Shown in pieces: positions 46,340 through 57,476 of a stretch of 64,000 nt of DNA. The stretch lies in assembly GCA_033439265.1 (NCBI GenBank), contig JAVTVX010000004.1, positions 14,397,701 through 14,461,700 of the forward strand, written 5' to 3'. Made by a program: the position numbers and the translations under genes. This DNA comes from Dillenia suffruticosa. Its lineage: Eukaryota > Streptophyta > Magnoliopsida > Dilleniales > Dilleniaceae. The stretch's first letter is position 1. The number at the start of each line of letters is the position of its first letter. A model generated the notes under the pieces. That model was not told where the DNA came from and searched no databases. It was given only the letters and a program-made list of their open reading frames with translations.

Positions 46340-46425
46340 TTCCGAATTAGTGGATGCTGCCAAAGGGAGTGGCGATGCCATACACAAAAAGGAAAAAACT
46401 CATACAATTGGCAGAGGCAAATAAA
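46340..46425 (+). pseudogene. Organelle-like coding scrap of uncertain origin
   Basis: The plus strand reads [23 protein letters not shown], a well-formed protein segment resembling plastid coding sequence that I cannot assign to a gene with confidence. Stops follow. The next frame (46430-46648), starting near SIDGIRYDTYEIDNIDEIDF, is Asp/Ile-rich and also looks organellar. Confidence 0.4.
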
Positions 46426-46849
46426 GTTTTTGCTAAGTGATTCGATTGATGGGATTCGGTATGATACTTATGAGATCGATAATATTGATGAGATTGATTT
46501 TCAAATATCACCCTGGGCAGATTGCAAAATCGAACCTGCGTCTTCACCTTGGCAAAGAGAAATTTTACCAAAGATCATTCTGATTACATTTGTAATAAGG
46601 ATTTGGAATATCACATATTCCTCAATCAAAGAGAGATTCAATAACTAAAAGAAAGATCGATTCTTCTTTGGAAATAACATAGTATTTTTTTATTCAAGCA
46701 GACAAAAAGTTTTTTTATTTTCAATAAAAGGAAAAATAATAAAAGGCTGTGGCGAGGATTTTCCATTCTCATAAATTGGTTATGTATTTTTTCAACTCAG
46801 CACCTAGTGAGATTTTGAGAAAAGTTGCTCTTTGAGAGCATAATACGAA

Positions 46850-46950
46850 GAAAGTTGTAAGCAGTGTTCAATACCTGAAGGTTCACAAGTAGATAAATAT
46901 TTACTCCATAAAGGTTTATTTGATCCAATCGTACACGGAATTTTTAGGCC
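46850..46950 (+). pseudogene. accD: accD C-terminal fragment (plastid)
   Basis: Reads IPEGSQVDKYLLHKGLFDPIV, which matches the C-terminal region (VPEGSQAAEYLFHKGLFD) of the plastid-encoded acetyl-CoA carboxylase beta subunit. It is in the same orientation as the psbH piece though the two genes are not neighbours in typical plastomes. Confidence 0.8.
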
Positions 46951-48113
46951 AGCAGAGATGGGATTAGTTCGCTGATTTGTACAAGTATTTTTGTTTCAGA
47001 TGTTAACCTAATTCAGCCTAAAAGGCAGCTAAAAATTGAAACAAAAATTAGCATAGAAACAAGGCCGTTTTTCTATAGAATATGAGCTACTTTGAAAATT
47101 TATCAAAAATTCATTTCTCAATAAAACTTTTCAACATTTCTTAAGAAGAAAACTCTACTTGATTTACAGTTATGTAAAAAGAGATATTGAATAAAGTATA
47201 AAGTATGGTTATGCTATGAAACAGAGCAGTTTTTGTGTAGAGATCATGTTATTTCAAAAATTTATCAAAAATTCAATTCTCCAAAAACTCTTTCAAACAT
47301 ATGTCATTTTAAAACTGTGGAAGTCTAGTTTTTTCAAAAAAAAAAAAGAACTGTATTCAATTTAGATTGTGCAGAAAATGTTATGAACTAAAAATTGCAT
47401 CAAGGTCAAACTATCCAGAAGGTTAAATCATAGTTTTTTTTTTCTATCTTTTGATGTTCCAATGTGAGATTTTCCTTATTTTTCATTCCATCCTTATTTT
47501 AATATCACAAACAATTTGAAAACATATTAAACATAGCTATTAGGTATCAAATAAACAAATATATGTGTGGAACTTGCCTTTCCAAGTTTCAAAGTCTATT
47601 CTCTTTAGCTCCTTCAATCTTCTTGCTTTCTATGTATTTTTTTGTTTGTTCTATTGGTGTTTTACACTTTAAGAAGTGGGAGATTGTGTTTTAAGCTTTT
47701 TCTCTCTCTCTCTCAGTCTCTACCTAAGTGGATTGTGGGTCCCCATGGCATAGTGAGGTGTCAAAGGTAAGAATGCTAAGTGGTGGGTGATGATGTGTCA
47801 TGGTGTCTGTTTCTTTCTTTTTAAATTCATTTTCATTTTTATTATTTTTTCCTAGGTACCACAGAACCCTAATTTGATTCTCTTGTTATCTTATTCTGAT
47901 CGTTCCCATTCATCAATATGTTCTATAATTTATACTAATTTTAATGTGCTCGACCTCTACATAAAACCGTAAGCATAAAAATCAAAACATGCATTGCAAA
48001 TAAAAAGAAAATAAATGAATTTTGTCATAGTGTGATGCGAAAAATTTAAGTGTATTCAATAAAATACAAATGCAAATGCTTGTTTTAATATTTTTTCAAA
48101 ATAGGACCTTATA

Positions 48114-48703
48114 GTACATACCAAAATCAACCCTAAATCCTCTTCATCATGCGAAACCTCTAAAGTCGCTGAAGGTTTTCTTATAAACCAACAAACATTT
48201 TTTCATATGCAGAAATTATAGGATCCAAATTGAATTAAAATCACTTATCTCTTTTCGATGGTTGGGTATTCTAGGTCGAGAGAATATCACAAAAATGGAT
48301 CATCCTCTATTGTTCACAATTCAAATGCCTTGTTGGTGAAATGATCAACAAATCTTTAAAACCCATTCTTTTTCTTGATCAACACATGAACAAGATCTCT
48401 CTCTTTTCATATCAAAATAAGTTCTCCCTTTTTGTTCTTTTTTTTGTTAATTCATGTCCATTCTACAAAAAAAGGTTTTTCATGCTTTTTCTATTCACCA
48501 TTGTTTATTCACGTTTTTTTTTTCAAAAAAAAACATTGGGAAGTTAATCTCTTTTTTTTTAAGGGAGTTAGAGATAGGGGGACTTGGGTGGTTACCAAAA
48601 CAAGAAACTCCCTTCCCCTTTTTAAATTCAATTTGTTTTGAAGAGGGTTTGGATCTTGGGTTGGGTCTACCCCCATGGGCGGATTCAAATCCATTTTCCA
48701 ACA
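48114..48703 (-). repeat. 3' LTR of copia element E (left edge uncertain)
   Basis: The inner edge CCATTTTCCAACA at 48703 is followed by CTCCCACT, the purine tract on the element strand. The LTR start cannot be fixed because the right LTR lies outside the window. The T-rich runs at 48430-48560 belong to it. Overlapping small frames here are by-products. Confidence 0.6.
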
Positions 48704-48712
48704 TCTCCCACT
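48704..48712 (-). promoter_or_regulatory. Polypurine tract of copia E
   Basis: TCTCCCACT on the plus strand, AGTGGGAGA on the element strand, adjacent to the LTR end. Confidence 0.75.
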
Positions 48713-49824
48713 CGTATATAAGGGTTAGACTCGCATATAGTATGATCATTACTATTGAACACCAATTTCATGCAGACAAATGAATCTTGTGACCTACGAG
48801 AATACTAAGAGCTCTACAGCTATACACTGATTAAGGATATATGGCAGCTCATCAACAATGTGGTGATAAGATTCTATCTTGCTATATCCCGAACTTCTTT
48901 CACACAACACAGTCAATGTATCTCTCATCCCTCAAAACAATATAAGAGCATATTTGACTCTCAAGTTTATTCATGTATTCACAATTACGTCTTTAAACAC
49001 TAAGTCATAGACATAATTAACCGGTCTATTAATACAAAGCAATGTGTCGATCAAAGACAGTCATCCTTTCACACTACTAACTTTTAATTTTATCTTAGTT
49101 GCTTTCCTAAACATGCACCGCAAAACCGAATCAACCATGGTCAATTGACGACATGCTAAAGTAGCAACATTAAAATAAAATTTCAAGAGATGGACAAAAG
49201 TCCTAAGGGTATAAATTGAGGTTAAATTTAAACATCCGAATCTCACACAATAAGATGAAGAGGGATGCACTATCTTATTACCCATATTGTCACATAAGCA
49301 CACAAGGTATGAAACGCGTGCTACGATGTGCTATCTTCCCATCTGGAAGCGTATGTCTTATTTAAAAAAAATATATCGTTTAGGTCTTAATCCAAGTGTA
49401 CACAACACCTGACTTGATATTTCCTTCTTACATGTCCTCAAAAAATCTCACAATATCAAAGAACAACTCACACTTGGCTATTGACAAGGCCAATGGATTG
49501 GGAGAAATCCATTTCAATTACTATATATATATATATATTAATCAGTAATCTCATCTTAGTACTTAACTAAGATGGCATATATGTGTGTTAATCCACCACA
49601 ATTTAACACAGTCACATCTTTATATATCATACAGATATTTGAGGCGATTGCTTATCTAAGAGAATCAATCTCAAAACTTGTCCGACATATTTTTAACTTA
49701 GATACCATAATTTTGGATACAAAAAACAAAATTCAAATCTCACTGAATATGAGCATTACATTATACATACTCTGTATATGATTACAACCACAATCACAGT
49801 ACTATCATAATAATCTACGCAACT
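48713..49824 (-). other. Long 3' region of copia E
   Basis: Like copia B, over 1 kb between pol end and purine tract. The frame at 49061-49303 holds LLKFYFNVATL...TMVDSVLRCMFRKATKIKLKVSS, matching copia B 15104-15412. An (AT)n run lies at 49521-49540. Confidence 0.55.
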
Positions 49825-50014
49825 CAAGAAACCCAACATGTCTTTAGGTGCTGGCTTTGTAAACGGATCAACCACCATCAAATGCGTAGACATGCACTTT
49901 AGTGTCATTTCTCTCTTTTCAATCATGTATCTAACAAGATAGATCTTTGTGTCTATATGTTTGGTTTTTCCATAGTATTTGAAGTCTCTAACGTAAACAA
50001 CAGCTAACTTATTG
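49825..50014 (-). pseudogene. Copia E RNase H, C-terminal end
   Basis: Minus strand reads VRYMIEKREMTLKCMSTHLMVVDPFTKPAPKDMLG, the usual end of copia Pol (VADPLTKxMxPKxF). The upstream part continues at 59977 across the nested chromovirus: the CDNKSA region is cut at the TATTG target. Confidence 0.85.
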
Positions 50015-52528
50015 TGTGACGATCCGCTATCCAGGCGTCACACCCCCTAGCGAAAAGAGAGAAACATGCAAATGCAGAAACAATTAACCCAATTAAAATA
50101 CAACATCTAGACTCGCGACAATCACACTCCCCCTGTGTAATAACACAGAAGGAGATTTAAATTAAAAAAAATAAATCATTTGTTTTTTTCAAATAAAATC
50201 ATGGCAAAGTCTCCCCTATTTAGCGACTATTTAGTTATTTGGGGTTATCATAAAATCTGATAAAATATACAAATCATCTGTAATATCAACAAATGGCATT
50301 AATGGCTTTCTCGGCCATCCAACAACATCCCATGAAAGATAGTCTCAACATAAACCAAAACTATACATATAAAGCTTTCATTGGTCTCCACTATTATTTA
50401 CATATAAAAAGTACTCATACAAATCCAAGGGAAACACAAAAGCAACATGCCTTAATAGTACAATAGGTCTGGAAAGAGTAGGGAATAAAATTCCTTGGCT
50501 CAAAAGCCTCTACCTTGTGCTTCTCTCTCGTCTCCCTGATTACCTGCAAACAAGGATATCGGGGTCAGCATAAGTTGAGCAAGTACACGGGGAACCAATG
50601 ACATGCATAGCAATAAAATAGGGACCAAGATATAAACATCTTCAAACAGTATTATAAACTTGCAAATAGGGCCAAAAATGCACATTATCACCAACATTCT
50701 CACGAAAACAACCATGGTAGTGACTTATGGAACCATTATTCTTTCTTATATTCACTGTTTCATTCCACTTAAGAATTAAAGAAAGGTATAAAATGTCGAA
50801 CCAAGCTAATGTATGAGAGTCTGGAAGAGTAAGCCAAAATTTGGTATTCCAAAATGGAATCTAGGTCTTTTTAGGTTAGACATCTCAAACACTTCACTTG
50901 CTTCTAATTATACCCTTGTAAGGAGAAGAGATACATCTATAGTTTCTTAAGCTTCGCCCGCAAGTATTGCAAAACTTTCGGAGTCAATATCATAGTATCA
51001 CTGTCTTTTCATAATAATTCATATTCACATGAGTGATAATCACAAAGATTCCAATTCATTACAAGGATCACATAGGATTCGTAGCAAGATTCAATACTAA
51101 TTGGACAAAAAATGCCATATCAAACAATGTTAAGCCCAAAATTAACAATATAACTTGCACAGTTATAGAAAAACTATCATAACTTCTTCTGAAAATCTTC
51201 GATTGAGGTAATTTCAGTGGCTATTAAAGATAATACATAGAGCTACAATGTTTATGTTCAGAGGTTAGCCTAATTCAGCACAGAAGGCAGTCAACAATCG
51301 AGACAAAGTTCAACATAGAACCAGACAGAAACAGGGATTTTTACAAAAAACATGACATTTTAAAAATTCACCAAAAATTCATTTCTCAATGAAACATTTC
51401 TAAATATATGTCATTTTAAAGTTATGGAAGTATAGTTTCTTAAAAGAAAACCCCATTCAATTTACAGTTGTGTAGAGAATGATATTTGACAAGGAACAGA
51501 GCATGGTTGCGTTGTGAATAGAACAGTTCTTCTGTAGAGAACATATTATTTCAAAAATTTACCAAAAATTCAATTCTCCTTGAAACTCTTTGAATCCTTG
51601 TCATTTTAAAGCTATAGCAGTCTAGTGACATTTGGAGAAAAGCTTACTCAATTTGCGATTGTGCAGAAAAAGATATTCAATAAATAATAAGGCATGGTCA
51701 GGTTATCCAGCATACCAATTTTCTAGGGTTTCATGCAAGAACGGGATTCTCTCTTCCCTAATTAATTTCCTCCAAATTTCAGCAACACAATTACATCAAA
51801 ATATGTTTTATAGGATTATTAAACATCAATTCAACAAACACATGTAAGATACTTGTCTCAAACTTGCAATTCTTCCCTTGAGTTTTCCTTCCTTTCCTCT
51901 CCAAGCTTTCTTCGGATTTCCAGCTTGTTCTCTAGGTGTTCAACACTTGTTTTCAATTCCCAAACGCTAGGATTAATATATGTATGGATGGAGTATGTTA
52001 TTTCAATCTTAAAGGATTATTTTAATGGAGATTTGGGGAGATTTTTTGAGGAGAATGATACAGGACGAAAATAAACTTTGAAGGAGATAATTGTTGTGTT
52101 TAAGCCTATTCCTCCACCCCTTTCTATCCACCTAAGTGCTATGTGGGGCCCAAGCATTATGATGTGTCAAAGGTATAGATGCCATGTGTTAGGTAATGGT
52201 GTGCCAAGGTGTCATTTCTTTTTTTTTTCTTTTTTCTTTTATTTCCATTTCTATTTTTTTTTCTTTTGTGGGTCCCTAATTCTGTTCCTTTATTGGCTTT
52301 ATTCCAATCATTTCTCAAGTCAATATGTTCCATAATTTGTGCTAATTTTAACATGTCTGACCTATACTTAAAATCATAGACATAAAAATCAAAACATATA
52401 TCGCAAATACATCTAAAATTACAACGCATCTAATTTATCATAATGCGATGCATATAAATTTAGGCATGATATGTAAAAATGTAAACGAAAATGTATGTCT
52501 TATTGTTTTCTAAGAATAGGATCTTGCA
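50015..52528 (-). repeat. 3' LTR of the chromovirus
   Basis: TGTGACGATCC...GGATCTTGCA on the plus strand. Contains an internal tandem duplication of about 185 bases (51330-51515 and 51516-51700), each with TTTCAAAAATTxACCAAAAATTCA and CAATTTxCxxTTGTG. It has only one copy of the GCTTCGCCCG...GCAAAACTTTCGG unit near 50950, where the other LTR has two. Confidence 0.93.
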
Positions 52529-52541
52529 TCCTTCCCTCCTT
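52529..52541 (-). promoter_or_regulatory. Polypurine tract of the chromovirus
   Basis: AAGGAGGGAAGGA on the element strand, directly against the 3' LTR start TGCAAGATCC. Confidence 0.85.
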
Positions 52542-52990
52542 AAAAGATCCGGTCCTCTGGATCACAGCTCAAGCTCAAAAAGATATGGGTATCAACTCCT
52601 CATTTCTGACTATAACTCCCAAGATGCCTCCTTGGAGGTATGGTGTCTCCACAGAACCTTTACCAACTTAATGGTTTTGTTTCTTAGGTTCTATTCTAGA
52701 GAGTCTAGAATCTGAACTGGTTGCTCAACATAAGTTAGATCTTCTACTACTTGGAGTGCTCGTAGCTGATTATATGTGAAGGATCGTGGATACACTTTCT
52801 TAGCATTAAAACATGAAAGGTCGGGTGAACTCCATCAAATGCTAAAGGTAGAGTCAACTCATAAGGAAATAACCCAACTCTCGCTAGAATCTCAAAAGGA
52901 TCGAAAATCTAGAGCTGAGCTTTCCCTTTTTCTTCCCAAATCTCACCACCCCTTTGATTGGAGAGACTTTTAGAAAAACTTTATCTCTTA
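52542..52990 (-). pseudogene. Chromovirus integrase C-terminus: GPY/F module and chromodomain
   Basis: The minus strand reads FDPFEILARVGLFPYELTLP, GVHPTFHVLMLRKCIHDPSH (GPY/F module), then EDLTYVEQPVQILD, LRNKTIKLVKVLWRHH and a WEL-SEMR-YPYLF end, the chromodomain of Tekay-type elements. That domain is thought to steer integration to histone-marked heterochromatin. At least two stops lie in the chromodomain part. Confidence 0.85.
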
Positions 52991-53830
52991 TCTCAAAGTC
53001 CAAATCTTTGCATCTCTGATCTGCATAACTCTTCTGGCGAGATTGAGCTGTTCTAAGCTTTTCTCAAATGGTTTAGACTTTCTCCATGGTTTCTTGTAAA
53101 TAAGCAGGCCTTGTATCAGAATGAAGTAGTTGCTTCTCACCCACTTCATCCCAACAGAGAGGAGTCCTACATTTTTTCCCATATAATGTTTCAAACGGTG
53201 TCATACCAATGCTGGAGTGATAGCTGTTGTTATAAGCAAATTCTACTAGCATTAAGTATTCAGTCCAACCGCCATGGAGTTCTAAAATACAAGCTCTCAA
53301 CATATCCTCCAGAGTTTGTATAGTCTTCTCTAATTGACCATCTGTCTGAAGATGATATGTCATGGAGAAATTAAGTTTAGTTCCCAACCTAGATTGAAAG
53401 CTCTACCAAAATCGAGAAACAAATCTCGGATCTCTATTGGAAACAATGGATACTGGTGTGCCATGTAACCTCACAATTTCGTCAATATAGAGTTTAGCTA
53501 ACTTCTCTAGGGAATAGGTCACCACAATAGGGATAAAGTGAGCTGACTTGGTGAGCTGATCCACTATCACCCATATAGCATCAAATCCCCTCAGAGTTTT
53601 AGTCAACCTTGAAACAAAATCTATGGTGATATACTCCCATTTCCATTCAAGGATATAGAGTAGTTCCGGTAGTCCACCAGGTCTCTAGTGTTCAGCCTTT
53701 ACTTGTTGACATGTCAAGCATCAGCGAACAAATTCTACAATATCTCTCTTCATACAAGGCTACCAAAAGTATTGATGCAAATCCCTATACATCTTGGTGG
53801 ATCCTGGGTGAGCAGAAAAGGCTGAACTAT
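52991..53830 (-). pseudogene. Chromovirus integrase core
   Basis: From 53820 down: H-P-G-STKMYRDLHQYFW, CLTCQQVKAEH (HHCC zinc site), [60 protein letters not shown] (53403-53606), then HLQTDGQLEKTIQTLEDMLRAC, EFAYNNSYHSSIGMTPFETLYGKKCRTPLCW (53073-53387). The Asp in SNRD and the Glu in QLEK are kept. Stops at the frame joins and in the zinc region (W-stop-PCMK) kill it. Confidence 0.9.
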
Positions 53831-54540
53831 GTACTCCAAAATCAATCTCCGCAATCCGTAGGCTTCCGGAACTACTAACCTGTCTTGAAATCTGACCATT
53901 TCATTGGATATATTGAATTTAGGCTTCCTCCTATAAGAACGTCTTCCCTGAGCTTCATTGTTGCTTCATCAGCTTGTTGAGCCATCCTAATACGATCAAA
54001 TAGATCTGGTCAAACAATAAACTGAGCCAAAAGAGGCCCCTAGTTGGTTATCTCAGCATCAATCCTCAATTGCTTAAATTCAGCCATCATCTGATATTCT
54101 CTTACTTGTAGAGTTGCTACTGGAATAGTAGATTTACGACTGAGGGTATCTACTACAACATTTGCTTTACCGGGTTGATACTGAATAGTAGCATCATAAT
54201 CCATCAAAGCTCTAGACATCTGTGTTATCTTAGATTCAACTCCTTCTTGGTAAATAAGTATTTGAGACTTTGATGATCGGTGAATATCTCGTAGTACACA
54301 TCGTAGAGATACTATCTCTAAATCTTCAAAGCAAACACAATAGCTGCAAGCTCCAGATCATGGGTGAGATAATTCGCTTCATGAAGTTTTAACTGTCTAG
54401 AAGCATAGGTTATCACATTATGTCCTTGCATCAGTACACAACCCAAACCGGCCCTGGATGTATCATTAAAAATCACATATAGTCCACTAACCAGTAATGT
54501 TAGTATTGGAGACGATACAAGTCTATCTTTTAGACTCTAA
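53831..54540 (-). pseudogene. Chromovirus RNase H and tether
   Basis: Between RT and integrase. Readable pieces include an [30 protein letters not shown] block (about 54340-54410) and NVVADTLSRKS near 54130-54180, typical gypsy RNase H landmarks. Several stops. It would degrade template RNA. Confidence 0.75.
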
Positions 54541-55300
54541 AAACTGGTCTCACATTGTTCATCGCACTTGAAGGGTGCATTTTTATGAGTCAATTTCGTA
54601 AGTAAAGTAGCTACTGAAGAAAAATTCTTAATAAATCTATGGTAATAACCTACCAAACTCAGAAAACTACGAACTTCTGTAACCGTAGTAGGTGGGGACC
54701 AATTAACAACAGCTTCAATCTTTTTCAGATCAACAGAAAGCCCTTTACCGGAGACAATGTGACCCAAGAAAGTTATTTCACTAAGCCTGAATTCACATTT
54801 ACTAAATTTGGCATATAATTCTCAGCCCTTAAGGTTTGTAATGTGATGCAAAGATGTTGTTCATGCTGGTCTCTATCCTTAGAATACACCAGAACATTAT
54901 CGATAAATACCACAATAAAATCATCCAGATAGGGTTTGAAAATACAGTTTATCAAATCCATAAAAACTGTTGGAGTATTGGTTAGCCCAAATGGCATAAC
55001 CAAAAACTCATAGTGACCATAGCGAGTACAAAATGTCGTCTTAGATATATCTTTCTCTCTAACCCTAATCTGATGATAGCCGGATCTAAAATCCAGTTTA
55101 GAAAAGACTGTGGAATCTCTCAACTAATCAAACAAATTATCAATTCTCAGTAAGGGGTATTTATTCTTAATGGTCACTTGATTTAATTTACGGTAATCAA
55201 TGCATAACCTCAAGGAACCATCCTTATTCTTTACAAATAAAACCGGTGCACCTCAAGGAGAAATACTTGGATGAACAAACCCTTTGTCCACCATTTCTTG
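54541..55300 (-). pseudogene. Chromovirus reverse transcriptase
   Basis: 55123-54773 reads [65 protein letters not shown]. The FIDD polymerase site reads FIDN, so one metal-binding Asp is lost. 54767-54537 adds [42 protein letters not shown], the thumb region. The upstream block near 55200-55260 ([25 protein letters not shown]) is also present. Confidence 0.9.
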
Positions 55301-56000
55301 TAACTAAGTTTTGAACTCCTTCAACTCAGCTAGTGCCATTCTATATGGAGCAATAGAAATAGGAATAGTATCTGGCACCACATCAATAGGAAATTTTATC
55401 TCTCTAACTGGTGGCAATCTAGGCCAATCATCTATAAACACATCTAGGAAATCCCGAACTACTAGTATGTCAACCAATTGTGTTTTCTCTTTTTTGTCTT
55501 CGATAACATAAGCTAAATACCCTTGACAACCCTTGGATAGCATCCTAGTTGCTCTAATGAAAGACACAACTGAAACTCTGATAAATCTATCACCAACAAA
55601 GAAAATCAGTGGTTGTCCTGGTGGTGAAAAGCATACAATCTTTCGATAACAATCAATCAGTGCATAATTAGGCGATAACCAATCCATACCTAGAATTACA
55701 TTCAAATCTAACAACTCTAATGGTAATAAATCAATGTTAAAATCATACTTCTGGAAGCTTACCATAGAACCCTTATAAATCTCAGTAATAAACACCTCAT
55801 CTCCCAAAGGGGTAGCAACCCACACCATTGTTGTAGAGGTTTAGACTCATGAGGCAAGTGCATAATAAATGCAAATGAAATAAATGAATGTGTGGCATCC
55901 ATATCAAACAAAACATGAACATTACATGAAAATAACTTCATTCTACCTATAATCACATCGGGTGAAGCACGAACCTCCTATGCAATGACTGTATGAACTC
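55301..56000 (-). pseudogene. Chromovirus protease and RT lead-in
   Basis: Protease starts near 55956 with MKLFSCNVHVLFDMDATHSFIS, where the D-S-G active site reads D-M-D, so it is inactive. 55828-55304 continues with LELLDLNVILGMDWLSPNYALIDC, VVRDFLDVFIDDWPRLPPVREIKFPIDVVPDTIPISIAPYRMA, the segment leading into RT. This 174-codon frame is the longest uninterrupted stretch of the element. Confidence 0.9.
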
Positions 56001-57337
56001 TAGCCTGACCTCGCGGACGTGGTAGCATACCCTAAGGTCATCGTCTACTGTAGCTGTGGTGGTAAAGCTGGTCTGGGTGGTCCTAGCTTCAATGGAACTT
56101 GAGGAGCTACTGCACGTTAAGCCGGTAGAAGTCTAGGTGGTGGAATATATTGTAAGGGAATAGGCTATGACTGTCCGGGCCTAAAAGGACAACGAGAAGC
56201 ATAATTACCCAGTTGAAAACATGAAAAGCAAAGTCTCGTTCCTCTCTCACATGGCCCCGCAAAAAGATTTTCACAAATTGGATACGATGGCCTCTTGCGG
56301 GAGCTTTCGCCTTGCTCAAACTGCCTTTTCTTCTCATTTTTCTTTTTCAGACTTGAAGTTTGGACTTTCATCGGCCTTTTTCCCAATAACCTCTCTATCT
56401 ATCCTCAATAACCAACTCCAAAATCTCAACATTTTTCACTATATCCCAGTAAGTTGCAAAAAATTCAGCTACTAAATACCTTTGGAAAAAGGATCTCAAT
56501 CCTTTTCTAAACCTTTTGGCTCTATTTTCATCCATATCAACTAATTCCGGAGCATACTGATAATTTAGCGAAGCGATCTTCACACTAACCAATAGTCTGA
56601 CTGCCCTGCCTTAAATTCAGAAATTCAGACATTTTCTTATCTCTAATAAATACAGGTACGTATCTCTCATGGAAGGTCTGAGTGAAATTACCCCAAGTGA
56701 CATACTGAAGGTCATTACGATATCAGAGTCTCAACTCCGAACTCCACCAGTCATATGCAGCTTCTTTCAGATAATGGGTGGCCAATCTGACCTTATATTC
56801 TTTCACCACCATAAACTCAAAAAAGAGTCTCTACATTTCTACAATCCAAGTCTCTGCAACCTAAGAATCATCACTCCCCGAAAATATCATCGGCTCCATC
56901 TTTCTGAACTCAATCATCAGTTTCTGGAATCAACGATCCTCCCGTGGCATGTATACATTCCCCATATCTTCGTGCCCCTCCCTATATTCGGTGGCTCTCT
57001 GATCTCTACATGATCTAATCCGATCTGACTCAGAACCAATGGATACCACTTGAGTTGCTGAAATTGACATAGCTGATGAGGTAGGCATGGTATGAGTAGT
57101 TGGAGAAATATCTACAATTTCACTTCTTATCACTGGTTGAGATAGTCTCTCTGTCAGTTTACAAATGTCTCCTGACATAATACCTACCATAGCCATCAAG
57201 GCAGCTAAAGTCTACTGCAAACCTGCCCCTTCTGGCCTCTGGTTGCCTAGCACTTGAGATTGAGGCTCCTGCCTCTACTCATCATCCCTATGCTCTCCCT
57301 CAGGAGATACTTCACTTTGTCTCTTGGACTTAACCAT
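56001..57337 (-). pseudogene. Chromovirus gag
   Basis: ATG at 57335-57337 on the minus strand opens MVKSKRQSEVSPEGEH with a stop soon after. Readable pieces: LAALMAMVGIMSGDICKLTERLSQPV (57199-56930), ASLNYQYAPELVDMDENRAKRFRKGLR (56592-56395) and a zinc knuckle CFSCFQLGNYASRC (about 56235), in which the His of C-X2-C-X4-H-X4-C is Asn. It would form the particle and bind RNA. Confidence 0.85.
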
Positions 57338-57462
57338 TTGTATGCTAGTGACCTAATGCATATAAATGATAAACAATGTCACTCATGATATAAACCAGCC
57401 TCTACCTAATAATCTATACCTATAGCCACAAATCCTAGGTGCAGAATACCCAAAAATCTTGG

Positions 57463-57474
57463 GCTCTGATACCA
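57463..57474 (-). promoter_or_regulatory. Primer binding site of the chromovirus
   Basis: TGGTATCAGAGC on the minus strand, exact initiator tRNA-Met type, two bases inside the 5' LTR. Confidence 0.92.
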
Positions 57475-57476
57475 AC

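Larger units (their letters stand above)
45416..46994. other. Plastid-like DNA mosaic inserted in LTR D
   Basis: About 1.58 kb with no similarity to the LTR. It contains recognisable pieces of 16S rRNA, psbH and accD, genes that lie far apart in plastid genomes, plus other stretches that look organellar but that I cannot place (45416-45590, 45860-46330, 46340-46660). The order and joining imply several fragments ligated before or during insertion, or prior residence in mitochondrial DNA. TTTGT-like bases occur at both edges. Confidence 0.75.
43965..48113 (-). repeat. Tekay-type LTR D, interrupted by plastid-like DNA
   Basis: Same family as 50015-52528. The first part, 43979-45415, runs to the point equal to ACAATGTTTGTG; the second part, 46995-48113, resumes with GTTAACCTAATTCAGCC and ends GGACCTTATA (TACA to TATA at the terminus). 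The insert is described separately. About 45 bases at the LTR edge near 43976 are deleted. Confidence 0.85.

Noticed and set aside
48432..48783. Several overlapping frames near 48.5 kb as a host gene
   Set aside because: T-rich LTR of copia E; the frames overlap on both strands and match nothing recognised.
52078..52335. Phe-rich 85-codon frame and its counterpart at 59527-59766
   Set aside because: Located in the LTRs of the chromovirus and created by a pyrimidine tract; the similarity is LTR identity.
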